A DNA stretch of 64,000 nt from Microcoleus sp. FACHB-672 (GCF_014695725.1 NZ_JACJOU010000031.1:124001-188000); one strand, 5' to 3'. Shown: positions 27,057-37,493, counted from the first letter of the stretch. Numbers and translations are program-made. The notes: a model not told the origin generated them from the letters alone.

Positions 27057-28580
27057 ATGTTAAAAGGATTATGGTCTTTTCAGGGACGCTATCGCATCTT
27101 GCACCTGACGTGGTTTGCATTCTTCCTCACATTTGTTTGTTGGTTTAACTTCGCTCCTTTTGCCACCGTTATTGGCAAAGAACTAAGTTTAAGCCCAGAG
27201 CAAATCAAGACAATCGCAATTTGCAATCTCGCCCTAACAATACCGGCACGGATCATCATTGGGATGCTCCTAGATCGCTTTGGGCCAAAGGTCACATTCT
27301 CCACCCTACTAATTTTTGCGCTTGTTCCCTGTTTAGCCACTGCACTGTCTCAAGATTTTAACCAGTTGGTGTTAAGCCGGCTACTAATGGGCATTGTGGG
27401 CGCGGGATTTGTGGTGGGCATCCGCATGGTGTCTGAATGGTTCCCCCCCAAAGAAATTGGCATTGCTGAGGGCATCTATGGCGGCTGGGGCAACTTTGGC
27501 GCATTTGGGGCCGAGTTTGCCCTCCCTTCAGTTGCATTAGCGGCGGGCTTTCTCGGCGCGGGATCGTCAAACTGGCGCTTGGCAATTGCCCTCACCGGCA
27601 TCATTTCCGCCATCTACGGCGTAATTTATTACAAAACTGTCCAAGACACACCAGCCGGTGTAACTTACAGAAAACCCAAGCGTAACGGTGGGTTGGAAGT
27701 AACCAGCGCCAAAAGTTTCTACGCCATGATCGCCATGAACTTTGGGTTAATTTTCGCCCTCGGTTTACTGGCATGGCGTTTGGCGCAACCAGCTATCGCC
27801 TTCCTCAGCACAAGCCAAATGTACGTGATCTGGTTTTTGCTGGCGGGTTTGTATGCGTTCCAAACCTACAAATCCTGGCAGGTAAACCGCGAAACGGTTG
27901 CCGGCCAAAAAATCTATCCTCCAGCCGAACGCTATGAATTTCGTCAAGTTGCCCTGTTAGAGTTTTGCTATATCACAAGCTTTGGTTCTGAACTCGCTGC
28001 GGTTTCCATGCTGCCGGCTTTCTTCGAGAACACATTTGCCCTAGAACACGTTGTCGCCGGCATGATTGCAGCCAGCTACCCATTTCTAAACCTAGTGTCT
28101 CGTCCCAGTGGCGGCTTGATCTCCGATAAATTTGGCAGCCGCAAATGGACGATGACCGCCGTCACCGCCGGCATTGGGTTAAGCTATCTGCTGGCACGCG
28201 GTATCAACCAAAGCTGGCCGATCCCCCTGGCGATTGCGGTAACAATGTTATCTGCCTACTTCGCCCAAGCCGGCTGCGGTGCCACCTACGGCATTGTGCC
28301 CTTGATTAAAAAAGAAGCCACCGGCCAAATTTCTGGAAATGTTGGCGCATACGGAAACTTCGGTGGTGTGGTTTATCTGACGATTTTCAGCTTGACAGAC
28401 GCCCCGACTCTGTTCACGACAATGGGTGTGTCTGCCCTGATCTGCGCCAGCCTGTGCGGCTTCTTCTTGAAAGAACCGAAAGGCTCGTTTGCAGCACACT
28501 ATGAGGAAGGACAAGCCTCCCAACAGTCGGTAGAGGCAGCCGATTCAATGCCCTTTGTCATAGACAACCGCAACGAATAG
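27057..28580 (+). CDS. nrtP: MFS nitrate/nitrite permease
   Basis: This 507-residue transporter of the NarK/NRT2 type has about 12 membrane spans. Family signatures are present: GMLLDRFGPKVTF in the loop after span 2, the first nitrate signature in GGWGNFGAFGAE, and the second in GNVGAYGNFGG. It moves nitrate (and usually nitrite) into the cell. GGGAG 8 nt before ATG 27057 supports the start. Freshwater cyanobacteria usually rely on NrtABCD, while NrtP is typical of marine and some filamentous strains; having both side by side is less common. The hairpin at 26950-26999 separates it from nrtD, so it may be the operon's next gene or have its own promoter. Confidence 0.96.
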   Translation: MLKGLWSFQGRYRILHLTWFAFFLTFVCWFNFAPFATVIGKELSLSPEQIKTIAICNLALTIPARIIIGMLLDRFGPKVTFSTLLIFALVPCLATALSQDFNQLVLSRLLMGIVGAGFVVGIRMVSEWFPPKEIGIAEGIYGGWGNFGAFGAEFALPSVALAAGFLGAGSSNWRLAIALTGIISAIYGVIYYKTVQDTPAGVTYRKPKRNGGLEVTSAKSFYAMIAMNFGLIFALGLLAWRLAQPAIAFLSTSQMYVIWFLLAGLYAFQTYKSWQVNRETVAGQKIYPPAERYEFRQVALLEFCYITSFGSELAAVSMLPAFFENTFALEHVVAGMIAASYPFLNLVSRPSGGLISDKFGSRKWTMTAVTAGIGLSYLLARGINQSWPIPLAIAVTMLSAYFAQAGCGATYGIVPLIKKEATGQISGNVGAYGNFGGVVYLTIFSLTDAPTLFTTMGVSALICASLCGFFLKEPKGSFAAHYEEGQASQQSVEAADSMPFVIDNRNE

Positions 28581-28828
28581 TTAAAGGAAAAGCAATCGCA
28601 TTTGCTGAACAATAAATCGAAAGATACACAGATTCATGTCGGCAAATGCGATCCCTGATACAGAAGTGAGACAGGTCAAGCGTGAAAGATAAACTATAAA
28701 TTGCAAACAAGTGCCAGGTGTCAAGAGAAACCTCTTCCTGAAACCTGAACGCTATTTTTCTTTACCCCAAACCTTTTGTTTCACTTCGCACCAAGCATCG
28801 ATTGTTTATTAACTCAGTCGAAAGAATT

Positions 28829-31072
28829 ATGACTGAATCAACTAAAACCCTCTGTCCTTATTGTGGTGTTGGCTGTGGCTTAGAAGTTTCGCCACCAGCA
28901 GTGGCCGGTAAGCCGACGCATCGAGACAGTAAAGGCAATCCCACATGGAAAGTCCAGGGGGATCGATCTCACCCCTCCAGTCAGGGAATGGTCTGTGTTA
29001 AGGGTGCGACAATTGCCGAATCTTTAGGAAAAGACCGGCTGAAGTATCCCATGATGCGCGACTCCCTTGATAAACCCTTTGAGCGCGTCAGTTGGGATGA
29101 AGCCCTCAACGCTATCGTCAACCGCATCGAAACCGTTCGCCTCAATCAAGGTTCAGATGCCATCTGTATGTACGGTTCCGGCCAGTTTCAAACCGAGGAC
29201 TACTACATTGCCCAAAAACTGATGAAAGGGTGTTTGGGCACGAATAATTTTGATGCCAACTCCCGCCTGTGTATGTCCAGTGCGGTTTCAGGCTATATCC
29301 AAAGCTTTGGCTCCGATGGCCCACCCTGCTGCTACGAAGATTTGGAACTGACAGACTGCGCCTTTCTAATTGGCACCAACACCGCAGAGTGCCACCCCAT
29401 TCTCTTCAACCGGCTGCGGAAACACCACAAAAAGAACCCCAACGTCAAACTGATTGTGGTTGATCCCCGCCGCACCACCACCGCAGAAGCCGCAGATTTA
29501 CACCTCGCTATTCAACCGGGAACGGATATCGATTTAATGAATGGCATGGCCCATTTATTAATGCGCTGGGGTTATCTCGATAGCGCCTTTATTGACGAAT
29601 GCACGGCAAACTTCCCCGACTATGCAGAGGTGATCGCCCAATATTCCCCGGAATTGGTCGCCAGACGCTGTGGCATCCGCATTGATGAGCTGGAAACCGC
29701 AGCAAAATACTGGGGCGAATCCCAGCGCGTTTTGTCTTTATGGTCGATGGGGATAAACCAGTCCTCGGAAGGAACCGCTAAGGTGCGAACCATCATCAAT
29801 TTGCACCTGATGACCGCTCAAATTGGCAAACCGGGAGCTGGGCCATTTTCCCTCACCGGCCAGCCAAATGCAATGGGCGGACGGGAAGCCGGCGGACTTT
29901 GCCACATCTTACCGGGTTATCGTTTAGTAAAAAATCCCCAGCATCGAGCTGAGCTTGAACAATTGTGGGGATTGCCTGCCGGCCAAATTGCGTCGGAACG
30001 AGGTCTGACTGCTTGGGAAATGATCACCGGCTTGGAAACGGGTGAGGTCGGCTTCTTGTGGGTTGCCGCGACTAACCCAGCCGTGAGTATGCCCGATTTG
30101 GATCGTACCAAGGCGGCGCTGCTTCGCTCTCCCTTCACGGTTTATCAGGATGCTTACTATCCCACGGAAACAGCAGAATATGCTCACGTCTTGCTGCCGG
30201 CAGCCCAGTGGAGCGAGAAAACCGGCACCATGACCAACTCTGAGCGAGTTGTCACCCTGTGTCCCGCATTTCGTGAACCGCCCGGTTCGGCTCGACCTGA
30301 CTGGGAAATTTTTGCAGAAGTCGGTCGCCGGTTGGGCTTCACGGAACACTTTAGTTTTGCAAATTCCGCTGAAGTTCATGCTGAGTTCGTTAAGGTAACA
30401 AAAAGCCGCCCTTGCGATATGTCAGGACTGAATTACAGCCGGCTACAGGCAGAAGGCCCAATTCAGTGGCCATGCCCGGAAGCAGAGGGGCAGAATCATG
30501 GTTTACCCGCTTTGCACCGTTCCCAGAAAACTTCAGCGAAACGTCTTTATACGGATTGCCGGTTTAATACGCCTGATGGACGGGCGCGATTTGGGGCTTT
30601 TCATTCTAAAGGACTGGCTGAACCCCCCGATCCCGACTATCCATTTGTGCTGACAACAGGCCGGCTTTATGGGCACTGGCACACCCTGACGCGTACCGGG
30701 CGGATTGAAAAGACGGCAGGAATGCACCCCAACCCGTTTATCGAAATTCATCCGCGTGATGCCCAAAAACTCGGCATTCAAGAGAACGTTTGTGTGGAAG
30801 TGCGATCCCGCCGTGGCTTTGCTCGCTTCCCGGCAAAAATTACCAAAGCCATTGCCCCTGGCACCCTATTTGTGCCGATGCACTGGGGTTTTTTATGGGC
30901 AGATAATGCAGAGGCAAACGTCCTGACTCATCCCGAATCTTGTCCCGACTCTCTGCAACCGGAATTAAAAGCCTGTGCGGTGCGAGTGGTGCCGGTTTCT
31001 GCTGAGCCTGTTTACTCTGAGCCGGCACACCAATCTGTTTTACCCAGTCGCTCTGCATCTCTTTCTGTGTGA
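28829..31072 (+). CDS. narB: Ferredoxin-dependent assimilatory nitrate reductase, copy 1
   Basis: This 747-residue cytoplasmic molybdoenzyme reduces nitrate to nitrite with electrons from ferredoxin. The N-terminal 4Fe-4S site is CPYCGVGC (Cys9, Cys12, Cys16) plus the Cys of MVCVKG. The bis-MGD domain follows with [37 protein letters not shown] and the C-terminal dinucleotide-binding part [15 protein letters not shown] chose ATG 28829; the open frame begins with a TTG at 28802. It lies 248 bp after nrtP. A second, clearly related narB is at 33209-35446; the two share long identical stretches. Confidence 0.97.
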   Translation: MTESTKTLCPYCGVGCGLEVSPPAVAGKPTHRDSKGNPTWKVQGDRSHPSSQGMVCVKGATIAESLGKDRLKYPMMRDSLDKPFERVSWDEALNAIVNRIETVRLNQGSDAICMYGSGQFQTEDYYIAQKLMKGCLGTNNFDANSRLCMSSAVSGYIQSFGSDGPPCCYEDLELTDCAFLIGTNTAECHPILFNRLRKHHKKNPNVKLIVVDPRRTTTAEAADLHLAIQPGTDIDLMNGMAHLLMRWGYLDSAFIDECTANFPDYAEVIAQYSPELVARRCGIRIDELETAAKYWGESQRVLSLWSMGINQSSEGTAKVRTIINLHLMTAQIGKPGAGPFSLTGQPNAMGGREAGGLCHILPGYRLVKNPQHRAELEQLWGLPAGQIASERGLTAWEMITGLETGEVGFLWVAATNPAVSMPDLDRTKAALLRSPFTVYQDAYYPTETAEYAHVLLPAAQWSEKTGTMTNSERVVTLCPAFREPPGSARPDWEIFAEVGRRLGFTEHFSFANSAEVHAEFVKVTKSRPCDMSGLNYSRLQAEGPIQWPCPEAEGQNHGLPALHRSQKTSAKRLYTDCRFNTPDGRARFGAFHSKGLAEPPDPDYPFVLTTGRLYGHWHTLTRTGRIEKTAGMHPNPFIEIHPRDAQKLGIQENVCVEVRSRRGFARFPAKITKAIAPGTLFVPMHWGFLWADNAEANVLTHPESCPDSLQPELKACAVRVVPVSAEPVYSEPAHQSVLPSRSASLSV

Positions 31073-31110
31073 AAGTAGGTTGGGTAGAGCGATAGGGAAT
31101 TCTCTGTTCC

Positions 31111-31153
31111 ACTTCGCCCAATATAAACAAAAATTCCAGACGTTGGGCGAAGT
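31111..31153 (+). terminator. Inverted repeat after narB1
   Basis: ACTTCGCCCA (31111-31120) and TGGGCGAAGT (31144-31153) are perfect complements, 39 nt after the narB1 stop. No T tract follows, so it is a possible end or stabiliser of the first operon's transcript. Confidence 0.4.
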
Positions 31154-31266
31154 AATCGGTTGGGTAGAGTGATAGGGGCACCCAACATTTACAAGTATTA
31201 TTTTTTTATATAAAAAATCAACTGAATACTTCTTCAGATAGATTTGCCGGTTTAAACACCTCGTTT

Positions 31267-31308
31267 GTAACAGACAATACGAAGTTCATTTATCTACCTG
31301 AGTAATCT
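31267..31308 (+). promoter_or_regulatory. NtcA-activated promoter of nirA2-narB2
   Basis: GTA-ACAGACAA-TAC (31267-31280), 22 nt, then TAATCT (31303-31308) repeat exactly the layout of the nirA1 promoter. The predicted start near 31315 gives a leader of about 255 nt that contains two GTTGGGT hairpin repeats. Confidence 0.8.
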
Positions 31309-31569
31309 AACAAAAAAGCATAGGCGTAGGTTGGGTAGAGCGATAGCAACACCCAACACCTACACGCATTTAAGATGTTGGGTTAAAAACTCAAGCTCCA
31401 AGCCAGTTCAGTTGGGTAGAGCAATAGCAACATCCAACATTTACAAGAATTTAAGACGTTGGGTTGATGAACCCAACCGACATCATGTAGCAATCATTTT
31501 TCCAATTGGTATCAGGCACAGTCAATACCAAGGTGATTGCCCATGCAACTAAGCAAGGAGGGTAAATCC

Positions 31570-33216
31570 ATGCCAGAAGTCGAGAATTCTCCAGCAGTTA
31601 TCAATAAATTTGAAAACATGACCAGCGCCACCGCGCCGGCTAAAAACGTTAACAAATTTGAAAGGTTTAAAGCTGAAAAAGATGGTTTAGCACTCAAAGA
31701 TGAGCTAGATTACTTTGCAAAAATTGGCTGGGAAGCCATCGATGAAATTGACCGGGACGCCCGATTAAAATGGTTAGGTTTGTTTTATCGCACCGTCACT
31801 CCCGGCAAATTCATGATGCGGATGCGAACCGCCAATGGCATATTACCCAGCAGTCACATGAGAGTCTACGCTGAGGTGGTGCAACGCTATGGCGATGAAG
31901 GCAACGCGGACATCACCACGCGACAAAATATGCAACTTCGGGGAATTCGGATTGAAGATGTACCCGATATTTTTCGCCGGTTTCACCAGTACGGAATGAC
32001 AAGTGTTCAAACCGGCATGGATAATGTACGGAATGTAACAGGTTCCCCTCTTGCTGGACTTGAAGCCGATGAATTAATTGATACACGAGGCTTGTGCCGT
32101 GCGGTTCAAGATATGATCACCGGCATGGGAAAAGGCAATCCGCAATTTACAAATTTACCTCGGAAATTTAACATTGCAATTGCCGGCTGTCGGGACAATT
32201 CTGTTCATGCGGAAACCAATGATCTTGCCTTTATTCCAGCTTATAAAAATGAGCAAATCGGCTTTAATATTATCGTGGGTGGAATGTTTTCTCCGAAGCG
32301 ATATATTGAAGCAATTCCCCTCAATGCTTGGGTGACTCCTGAAGAGGTTGTCGCCGTCTGTGAAGCCGTTTTGCTTGTATTTCGTAATCACGGATTAAGG
32401 GCAAATCGGCAAAAAGCGCGGGTGATGTATCTTATTGATGAATGGGGAGTTGAGAAGTTTCGCGATGAAGTCGAAAAACAACTCGGTCATTCCCTAGAAC
32501 CGGCAGCCGAAAAAGATGAAGTAAATTGGGATAAGCGCGATCATATCGGCGTTTTCAAACAGAAACAACCCGGACTAAATTATGTAGGGTTGCACGTTCC
32601 CATCGGGCGCTTATATGCCGGCGAAATGTTTGAAATTGCCCGAATTGCTGATGTTTATGGCAGCGGAGAAATTCGCCTGACGGTTGAGCAAAATTTACTG
32701 ATTCCCAATATTCCAGATTCACGCATGGAAGCGTTCTTAAAAGAACCTATCCTGCAAGAGCGTTTTACCATTAATCCGGATAACGTTTCGCGCTGGTTAG
32801 TGTCTTGCACCGGCAGTCAATTTTGCGGGTTTGCCCTAATAGAAACGAAAAACCGCGCCTTAGCCATGATCAAAGCATTAGAAGCAGAATTAACCCTGCC
32901 CGAACCCGTGCGAATTCATTGGACAGGTTGCCCAAATTCTTGTGGACAACCGCAAGTTGCTGACATTGGTTTGATGGGGACAAAAGGACGCAAAAACGGT
33001 AAAGTTGTGGAAGCGGCAGACATTTGGATGGGTGGAAAAGTTGGGAAAGACGCCCGTTTAGGTGAACGAATCATGCAAGGAATTCCTTGCGAAGATTTGA
33101 TGCCGGTGTTGCGAAATTTGCTCGTAGAAAACTTTGGCGCACAACCCAGGCAATCAGAATATTACAAACCGCCGATTGCAATGGCAGAAATAGAAGGGGA
33201 AAACAGTGATGAGTGA
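31570..33216 (+). CDS. nirA: Ferredoxin-nitrite reductase, copy 2 (no ferredoxin domain)
   Basis: This is a 548-residue second nitrite reductase. The family core is complete: [25 protein letters not shown], and cluster/sirohaem ligands in CTGSQFC and GCPNSC. It ends soon after the core ([12 protein letters not shown]), so it needs soluble ferredoxin, unlike copy 1. Both begin with the NKFE(K/R)FKAEKDGLA block. A perfect AAGGAGGG ribosome-binding site 8 nt before ATG 31570 fixes the start; an in-frame ATG at 31537 lies before it. The last 8 bases overlap narB2, so the two are translationally coupled. Its own NtcA-type promoter precedes it. Confidence 0.96.
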   Translation: MPEVENSPAVINKFENMTSATAPAKNVNKFERFKAEKDGLALKDELDYFAKIGWEAIDEIDRDARLKWLGLFYRTVTPGKFMMRMRTANGILPSSHMRVYAEVVQRYGDEGNADITTRQNMQLRGIRIEDVPDIFRRFHQYGMTSVQTGMDNVRNVTGSPLAGLEADELIDTRGLCRAVQDMITGMGKGNPQFTNLPRKFNIAIAGCRDNSVHAETNDLAFIPAYKNEQIGFNIIVGGMFSPKRYIEAIPLNAWVTPEEVVAVCEAVLLVFRNHGLRANRQKARVMYLIDEWGVEKFRDEVEKQLGHSLEPAAEKDEVNWDKRDHIGVFKQKQPGLNYVGLHVPIGRLYAGEMFEIARIADVYGSGEIRLTVEQNLLIPNIPDSRMEAFLKEPILQERFTINPDNVSRWLVSCTGSQFCGFALIETKNRALAMIKALEAELTLPEPVRIHWTGCPNSCGQPQVADIGLMGTKGRKNGKVVEAADIWMGGKVGKDARLGERIMQGIPCEDLMPVLRNLLVENFGAQPRQSEYYKPPIAMAEIEGENSDE

Positions 33217-35446
33217 ATCAATTAAAACCCTCTGCCCCTACTGCGGTGTTGGTTGCGGTTTAGAAGTTACGCCGCCGGCACAAGCGAACAAACCCACAAA
33301 TCGGGATGCTCAAGGTAATCCGCTTTGGAAAGTACAGGGAGATCGCAGCCATCCTTCCAGTCAAGGCATGGTTTGCGTTAAAGGTGCCACCATTGCCGAG
33401 TCTTTAGGAAAAGACCGGCTGCTTCACCCAATGGTGCGAGACTCCCTTGATCAGCCTTTCCAACGTGTAAGTTGGGATGAAGCTTTTGATCGGATTGTCA
33501 ATCGCATCCAAAAGATTCGCAGCAAGCGAGGCGCAGATGCCATCTGTTTTTATGGTTCTGGGCAACTGCAAACGGAGGATTATTACACCGCGCAAAAACT
33601 TTTAAAAGGCTGTTTGGGCACCAATAACTTTGATGCCAACTCCCGCCTGTGTATGTCGAGTGCGGTAGCGGCTTACATCCAAAGTTTTGGCTACGATGGC
33701 CCTCCCTGCTGCTACGACGATTTAGAACTGACAGACTGCGCTTTTTTAATCGGCACCAATACCGCCGAGTGTCATCCCATTATCTTCAACCGGCTACGAA
33801 AACATCACAAAAAAAATAAGAATGTCAAATTAATTGTCGTCGATCCTCGCCGCACTACGACAGCAGAAGCCGCAGATTTACATTTAGCCATTCACCCAGG
33901 TACTGATATCGATTTAATGAATGGCATCGCCCATTTATTAATGCGTTGGGGTTACATCGACACCGCATTTATTGACGAATGCACCAGCGGTTTTCCCGAC
34001 TATGCAGAAGTCATTCGCCACTATCCCCCGGAACTGGTTGCCAGAAAATGCGGCATCCGCATGGATGATCTAGAAACCGCAGCCCGTTACTGGGGCGAAT
34101 CTGGGCGCGTTTTGTCTTTATGGTCGATGGGGGTAAATCAATCGAGTGAGGGAACGGCTAAAGCCCGCACGATTATTAATTTGCACCTAATGACGGCTCA
34201 AATTGGCAAGCCTGGGGCTGGGCCATTTTCCCTCACCGGCCAGCCAAATGCAATGGGCGGACGGGAAGCCGGCGGGCTTTCTCTCCTGCTTCCGGGCTAC
34301 CGTTTTGTCACCAATCCCCAACACCGGCAGGAAGTTGAGCAGTTTTGGAATTTACCACCGGGGCAAATTGCGCCCAAACCGGGCCGTTCTGCGTGGGATA
34401 TCATCACCGGCTTAGAAGATAGGGAAGTGGAATTTCTCTGGGTTGTCGCCACCAATCCGCTTGTCAGTATGCCCGATTTAGAGCGCACGAAAGCAGCGAT
34501 GAGCCGGTCACCGTTCACCGTCTATTCTGAGGCTTACTACCCCACGGAAACCGCTGCTTATGCCCACGTTTTGCTGCCGGCAGCCCAGTGGAGCGAAAAA
34601 AGCGGCACCATGACCAATTCTGAACGCGTAGTAACGCTGTGTCCAGCATTTCGCACGCCGCCAGGAGAAGCAAAGGCAGACTGGGAAGTGTTTGCAGAAG
34701 TGGGCCGCCGGTTGGGCTTTCCTCAGCAGTTTGCCTTCAAAAATGCCGCAGAAGTTTATGCAGAATACGCGCAGTTAACCCGCAATCGCCCTTGTGATCA
34801 AACCGGCATCAGTCATGAACGACTAAAAACAGAAGGCCCAATGCAATGGCCATGTCGGGAAGCAGGAGGGATGGGGTTGCCGGCTTTGCATCGTTCCCCT
34901 GTGGCTTCATCGAAAAGGCTTTACACCGATTTACGCTTTCACACCCCTGATGGACGGGCACGATTTGGGGCTTATCATTCTAAAGGACTCGCTGAACCGC
35001 CCGATCCCGACTACCCGTTTGTCTTGACAAATGGCCGGCTTTACGGACACTGGCACACCCTGACGCGCACAGGGCGAATTGAAAAGACGGCAGCAATGCA
35101 CCCCAACCCGTTTATCGAAATTCATCCCCGTGATGCTCAAAAACTTGGCATTCAAGAGAATGATTGGGTTGAGGTGCAATCCCGCCGCGGAAAAGCTCGT
35201 TTCCCAGCAAAAATCACAAAAGCAATTACCGCCGGCACTTTATTTGTACCGATGCACTGGGGTTTTTTATGGGCAGACGATGCTGAAGCAAACGCCCTCA
35301 CCCATCCCGCCTTATGCCCAGAGTCGAAACAACCGGAACTAAAAGCGTGTGCCGTGCAGTTAGTGCCGGTTGGCACACAGGTGAAGGCTGCCGGTGTTGG
35401 GGTTGAAGTGCAACCGGGTGTACTTTCTCCAGTTGCCTCTTTATGA
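33209..35446 (+). CDS. narB: Ferredoxin-dependent assimilatory nitrate reductase, copy 2
   Basis: This 745-residue paralogue of the narB at 28829 has the same ligands (CPYCGVGC and the Cys of MVCVKG) and molybdopterin motifs ([38 protein letters not shown]). Differences are concentrated in surface regions and at the C-terminus ([13 protein letters not shown]). ATG 33209 overlaps the nirA2 stop; a GTG at 33206 in frame is less likely. GAAGGGGA upstream is a usable ribosome-binding site. A 59-bp tract (34217-34275) is identical to 29837-29895 in copy 1, suggesting recent duplication, gene conversion or strong constraint. The gene order nirA-narB without transporters differs from the first operon. 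Confidence 0.96.
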   Translation: MSESIKTLCPYCGVGCGLEVTPPAQANKPTNRDAQGNPLWKVQGDRSHPSSQGMVCVKGATIAESLGKDRLLHPMVRDSLDQPFQRVSWDEAFDRIVNRIQKIRSKRGADAICFYGSGQLQTEDYYTAQKLLKGCLGTNNFDANSRLCMSSAVAAYIQSFGYDGPPCCYDDLELTDCAFLIGTNTAECHPIIFNRLRKHHKKNKNVKLIVVDPRRTTTAEAADLHLAIHPGTDIDLMNGIAHLLMRWGYIDTAFIDECTSGFPDYAEVIRHYPPELVARKCGIRMDDLETAARYWGESGRVLSLWSMGVNQSSEGTAKARTIINLHLMTAQIGKPGAGPFSLTGQPNAMGGREAGGLSLLLPGYRFVTNPQHRQEVEQFWNLPPGQIAPKPGRSAWDIITGLEDREVEFLWVVATNPLVSMPDLERTKAAMSRSPFTVYSEAYYPTETAAYAHVLLPAAQWSEKSGTMTNSERVVTLCPAFRTPPGEAKADWEVFAEVGRRLGFPQQFAFKNAAEVYAEYAQLTRNRPCDQTGISHERLKTEGPMQWPCREAGGMGLPALHRSPVASSKRLYTDLRFHTPDGRARFGAYHSKGLAEPPDPDYPFVLTNGRLYGHWHTLTRTGRIEKTAAMHPNPFIEIHPRDAQKLGIQENDWVEVQSRRGKARFPAKITKAITAGTLFVPMHWGFLWADDAEANALTHPALCPESKQPELKACAVQLVPVGTQVKAAGVGVEVQPGVLSPVASL

Positions 35447-35529
35447 AATGAATCGTAAAAAGGCGAATCGAATCTTGCTTTAATATCATATCCGTGACCT
35501 AATCCTGAATAAAACCCGACTGCTTCCTA

Positions 35530-35550
35530 GGGTGTGTGACTGACACACCC
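35530..35550 (+). terminator. Hairpin after narB2
   Basis: GGGTGTGT, a 5-nt loop and ACACACCC form a perfect 8-bp stem about 84 nt after the narB2 stop and 94 nt before the next gene. No T run follows directly, so it is a candidate terminator or attenuator. Confidence 0.5.
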
Positions 35551-35643
35551 GAATCCTGCTTATTTGTGTTTCTATCGGTCAAAAAAAAGAAAGAATGAAG
35601 GATAATAAATAATGAAAATCGGGAATTAGTTATTCGCAATTCA

Positions 35644-36096
35644 ATGACTGAGTTTTTTCAATTTGAAGAAGATTTTGTTGAGTCCCTGCGCTGCATTCCC
35701 ATGCAGGTACGTCTTAAGTTAGATACCTGTGGAGTCAAGCTAAAACTTCCCCACTGGCACAAGTTTAACCAGGAAGAACGTCAAGCGTTGGTAGATCGTC
35801 CTTGCACAACACCGGCAGACATTCAAACTTACCGAGATTGGCTGCACGATTTGGTTGTGCAAAGCACCGGCACACCAGCATCTGATTTGCCGGTTGAGGA
35901 AAATCCGGCTTGGATGGATGAAAAAACAGTGCCGGCAAGTGTGCAGGAAAAGGCAGAAGAATGTGGCGTGAATTTACTGCCGGCGCAATGGGCGTCCCTG
36001 ACTCCGTTGCGGCGATTTGCTTTAATCAAACTCAGCCGTTCAGGACATGAAAATAATAACTTCTTGCCGGCACTTAAGGAATTCAACCTAGTCTAA
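35644..36096 (+). CDS. narM: Nitrate reductase-associated protein (NarM-type)
   Basis: This 150-residue small cytoplasmic protein of the cyanobacterial nitrate-reductase-associated family (Nitr_red_assoc) begins FFQFEEDFVESLRCIPM and continues VRLKLDTCGVKLKLPHW, both typical. There is no signal peptide or membrane span. The family is found near narB and molybdopterin genes. NarM of Synechococcus elongatus is needed for active nitrate reductase, and I believe it belongs here, but the symbol is less certain than the family. Its position right after narB2 supports a role in maturing NarB. ATG 35644 has only a weak ribosome-binding site (GGGAATT). Confidence 0.85.
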   Translation: MTEFFQFEEDFVESLRCIPMQVRLKLDTCGVKLKLPHWHKFNQEERQALVDRPCTTPADIQTYRDWLHDLVVQSTGTPASDLPVEENPAWMDEKTVPASVQEKAEECGVNLLPAQWASLTPLRRFALIKLSRSGHENNNFLPALKEFNLV

Positions 36097-36317
36097 AATA
36101 CTCCCGCAAAAAGGTAATTTTCTGATCCGTGAGGGGTTTGAGTTTTAAAACAGGAACTGAGGATTTTCTAATTCGTCCTGAAGCTGTGTATGCCGGCACT
36201 GTAAGGTAACGCATTCCTCTGCCGGTGTTCTCACTACACCGCCATCAAAACCCCCATCCGATTTAAGGTTTGGTGGTTTTCTACTGTAGCCGAATTTTCC
36301 TCTAGCTGGACTCAACT

Positions 36318-36896
36318 ATGACTCTAAAGATGAAATTCAAGCTTCTGCTGGCAATTGCCGTCACAAATTTAGTTGTTTTAAACGCTTTTCCCGTGCCGGC
36401 TCAACTGGGAATCAGGACAAGTTTGGCTCAGAATAGTGCTGAGGTAAAAAACTGGCAACCTTATCAAATTCCCAATGAATTTTCAATTCGCTACCCATCA
36501 AACTGGTTTTTAGAAAGAAGTCCCCAACCTGCCGGCGCGACGCCTAGAGAATTGATCATTATCACCAACCTAAAACCAACCCTTGGCGGTGGCAGGGTTT
36601 CGCCCAATTTAATTAAGACGGATATCGCCATTGAACCTGATAATTTAGAAACAGTTGTCAATCAAATGCTCGAATCTGTTGAACCTGGAACTCGGTTAAC
36701 TCGCAGAGGAAAAACGAAAGTGGGTGGGCGAGAAGCCTTAAGACTTTGGTTTGCCGGCGCAAACACCAACACAATTATTACTTTAATTCGTTACAACACG
36801 AATGAAACACTTTCTATGAAAAGTTATTATCAAAAAAATCACTCAGCCCTTCCAATCATTCAAACAATTCATGGTTCTGTTCGAGCGATAGAGTGA
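36318..36896 (+). CDS. PsbP-like exported protein
   Basis: This 192-residue protein has an N-terminal signal peptide (LLLAIAVTNLVVLNAF, cleavage near PVPA-QLG). The mature domain reads WQPYQIPNEFSIRYPSNWFL and later VGGREALRLWF and IRYNTNETLSMKSYY. The opening FSIRYPSNW and the overall beta-rich layout match the PsbP/Mog1-type fold that is common in cyanobacterial lumenal or periplasmic proteins. It has no lipobox. I cannot tell its partner. Being downstream of narM may be coincidence; no operon signal links them (221-bp gap). Confidence 0.65.
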   Translation: MTLKMKFKLLLAIAVTNLVVLNAFPVPAQLGIRTSLAQNSAEVKNWQPYQIPNEFSIRYPSNWFLERSPQPAGATPRELIIITNLKPTLGGGRVSPNLIKTDIAIEPDNLETVVNQMLESVEPGTRLTRRGKTKVGGREALRLWFAGANTNTIITLIRYNTNETLSMKSYYQKNHSALPIIQTIHGSVRAIE

Positions 36897-37103
36897 ACCA
36901 AACTTTGTACAAACTGATATTGCTGCCCTATTCTCAACAAGTCCAAAATTTTGTAGGTTGGATAGAATAATCATCAGATCATTAGGGGAAAGACCAGAAA
37001 ACCTGATCTTTCTCCTGGTCTATACGCGTTGATTCTCATTCTCATAGAGATTGTTCATTCCTCAATTTTTGTTCACAAGGCTTTCCTTAGTGCCAATAAT
37101 TAT
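36897..37103. other. Intergenic region with a fragment of the GTTGG repeat
   Basis: It contains GTAGGTTGGATAGA near 36952, a decayed copy of the repeat family seen at 31076-31476. Nothing else is recognised before the transposase scrap. Confidence 0.45.
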
Positions 37104-37262
37104 AATAACATCGAGAACGATATTATCACTCTTCCTGAACTCATCAAGTTTTAGACCTGGCCGGCTGTATTGTCACGAGCAATGCTATGGGCTACTAAAA
37201 AGATATTGTCAAGTTAATTAAGAAACAAGAAGCTGACTATATTATTACTTTAAAAGGCAGCC
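37104..37262 (+). pseudogene. ISAs1-family transposase remnant
   Basis: The frames read NDIITLPELIKF, then after a shift DLAGCIVTSNAMGY, a stop, and KDIVKLIKKQEADYIITLKG. This matches the ISAs1 DDE region (IPELLKLLDLEGCIVTIDAMG...KEIA...ADYVLALKGNQ). One frameshift and one internal stop show it is dead. Only about 50 codons of a protein of roughly 370 remain. It abuts the Uma2 scrap. Confidence 0.75.
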
Positions 37263-37493
37263 AAAAATCGAGGAATCAGGGAGTATTGGATTCTAAATAT
37301 CAATGCCCCTCAATTGTATGTGGTTCAGGAGCTAGGGGCAGAGGGTTATGCTAGCCAGGTTGTATTGGCAGAGTCCGATTTAATCGCACCTTTGGCATTT
37401 CCAAATTGTCAGGTGTCTATGGAGGATTTGCTCAGGAGGAGTGCAGATCCGAGTTTTGAGTTAGGAAACTTTAAAAATTTCTGGACAGACTGA
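37263..37493 (+). pseudogene. C-terminal remnant of a Uma2-family endonuclease
   Basis: The frame reads KNRGIREYWILNI, then LYVVQELGAEGYASQVV and LIAPLAFPNCQVSMEDLL, ending at TGA 37491-37493. This fits the second half of Uma2 (DUF820) proteins, where GIPEYWIVD and a final FPDL...LE-type segment are usual. The N-terminal half is missing and is replaced by transposase DNA in another frame. Confidence 0.7.

Larger units (their letters stand above)
31076..31476 (+). repeat. Four copies of a GGTTGGGTAGAGCGATAG repeat family
   Basis: Copies start near 31076, 31158, 31327 and 31410. Complete ones read GTTGGGTAGAG, a few bases, then CACCCAACA and TTTACAAG/CTACACG, so each can fold into a hairpin through GTTGGGT and ACCCAAC. 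This is a dispersed cyanobacterial intergenic repeat type. The last two copies end TTTAAGA-GTTGGGTT and lie downstream of the predicted nirA2 start site, that is, inside its leader. Confidence 0.8.
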
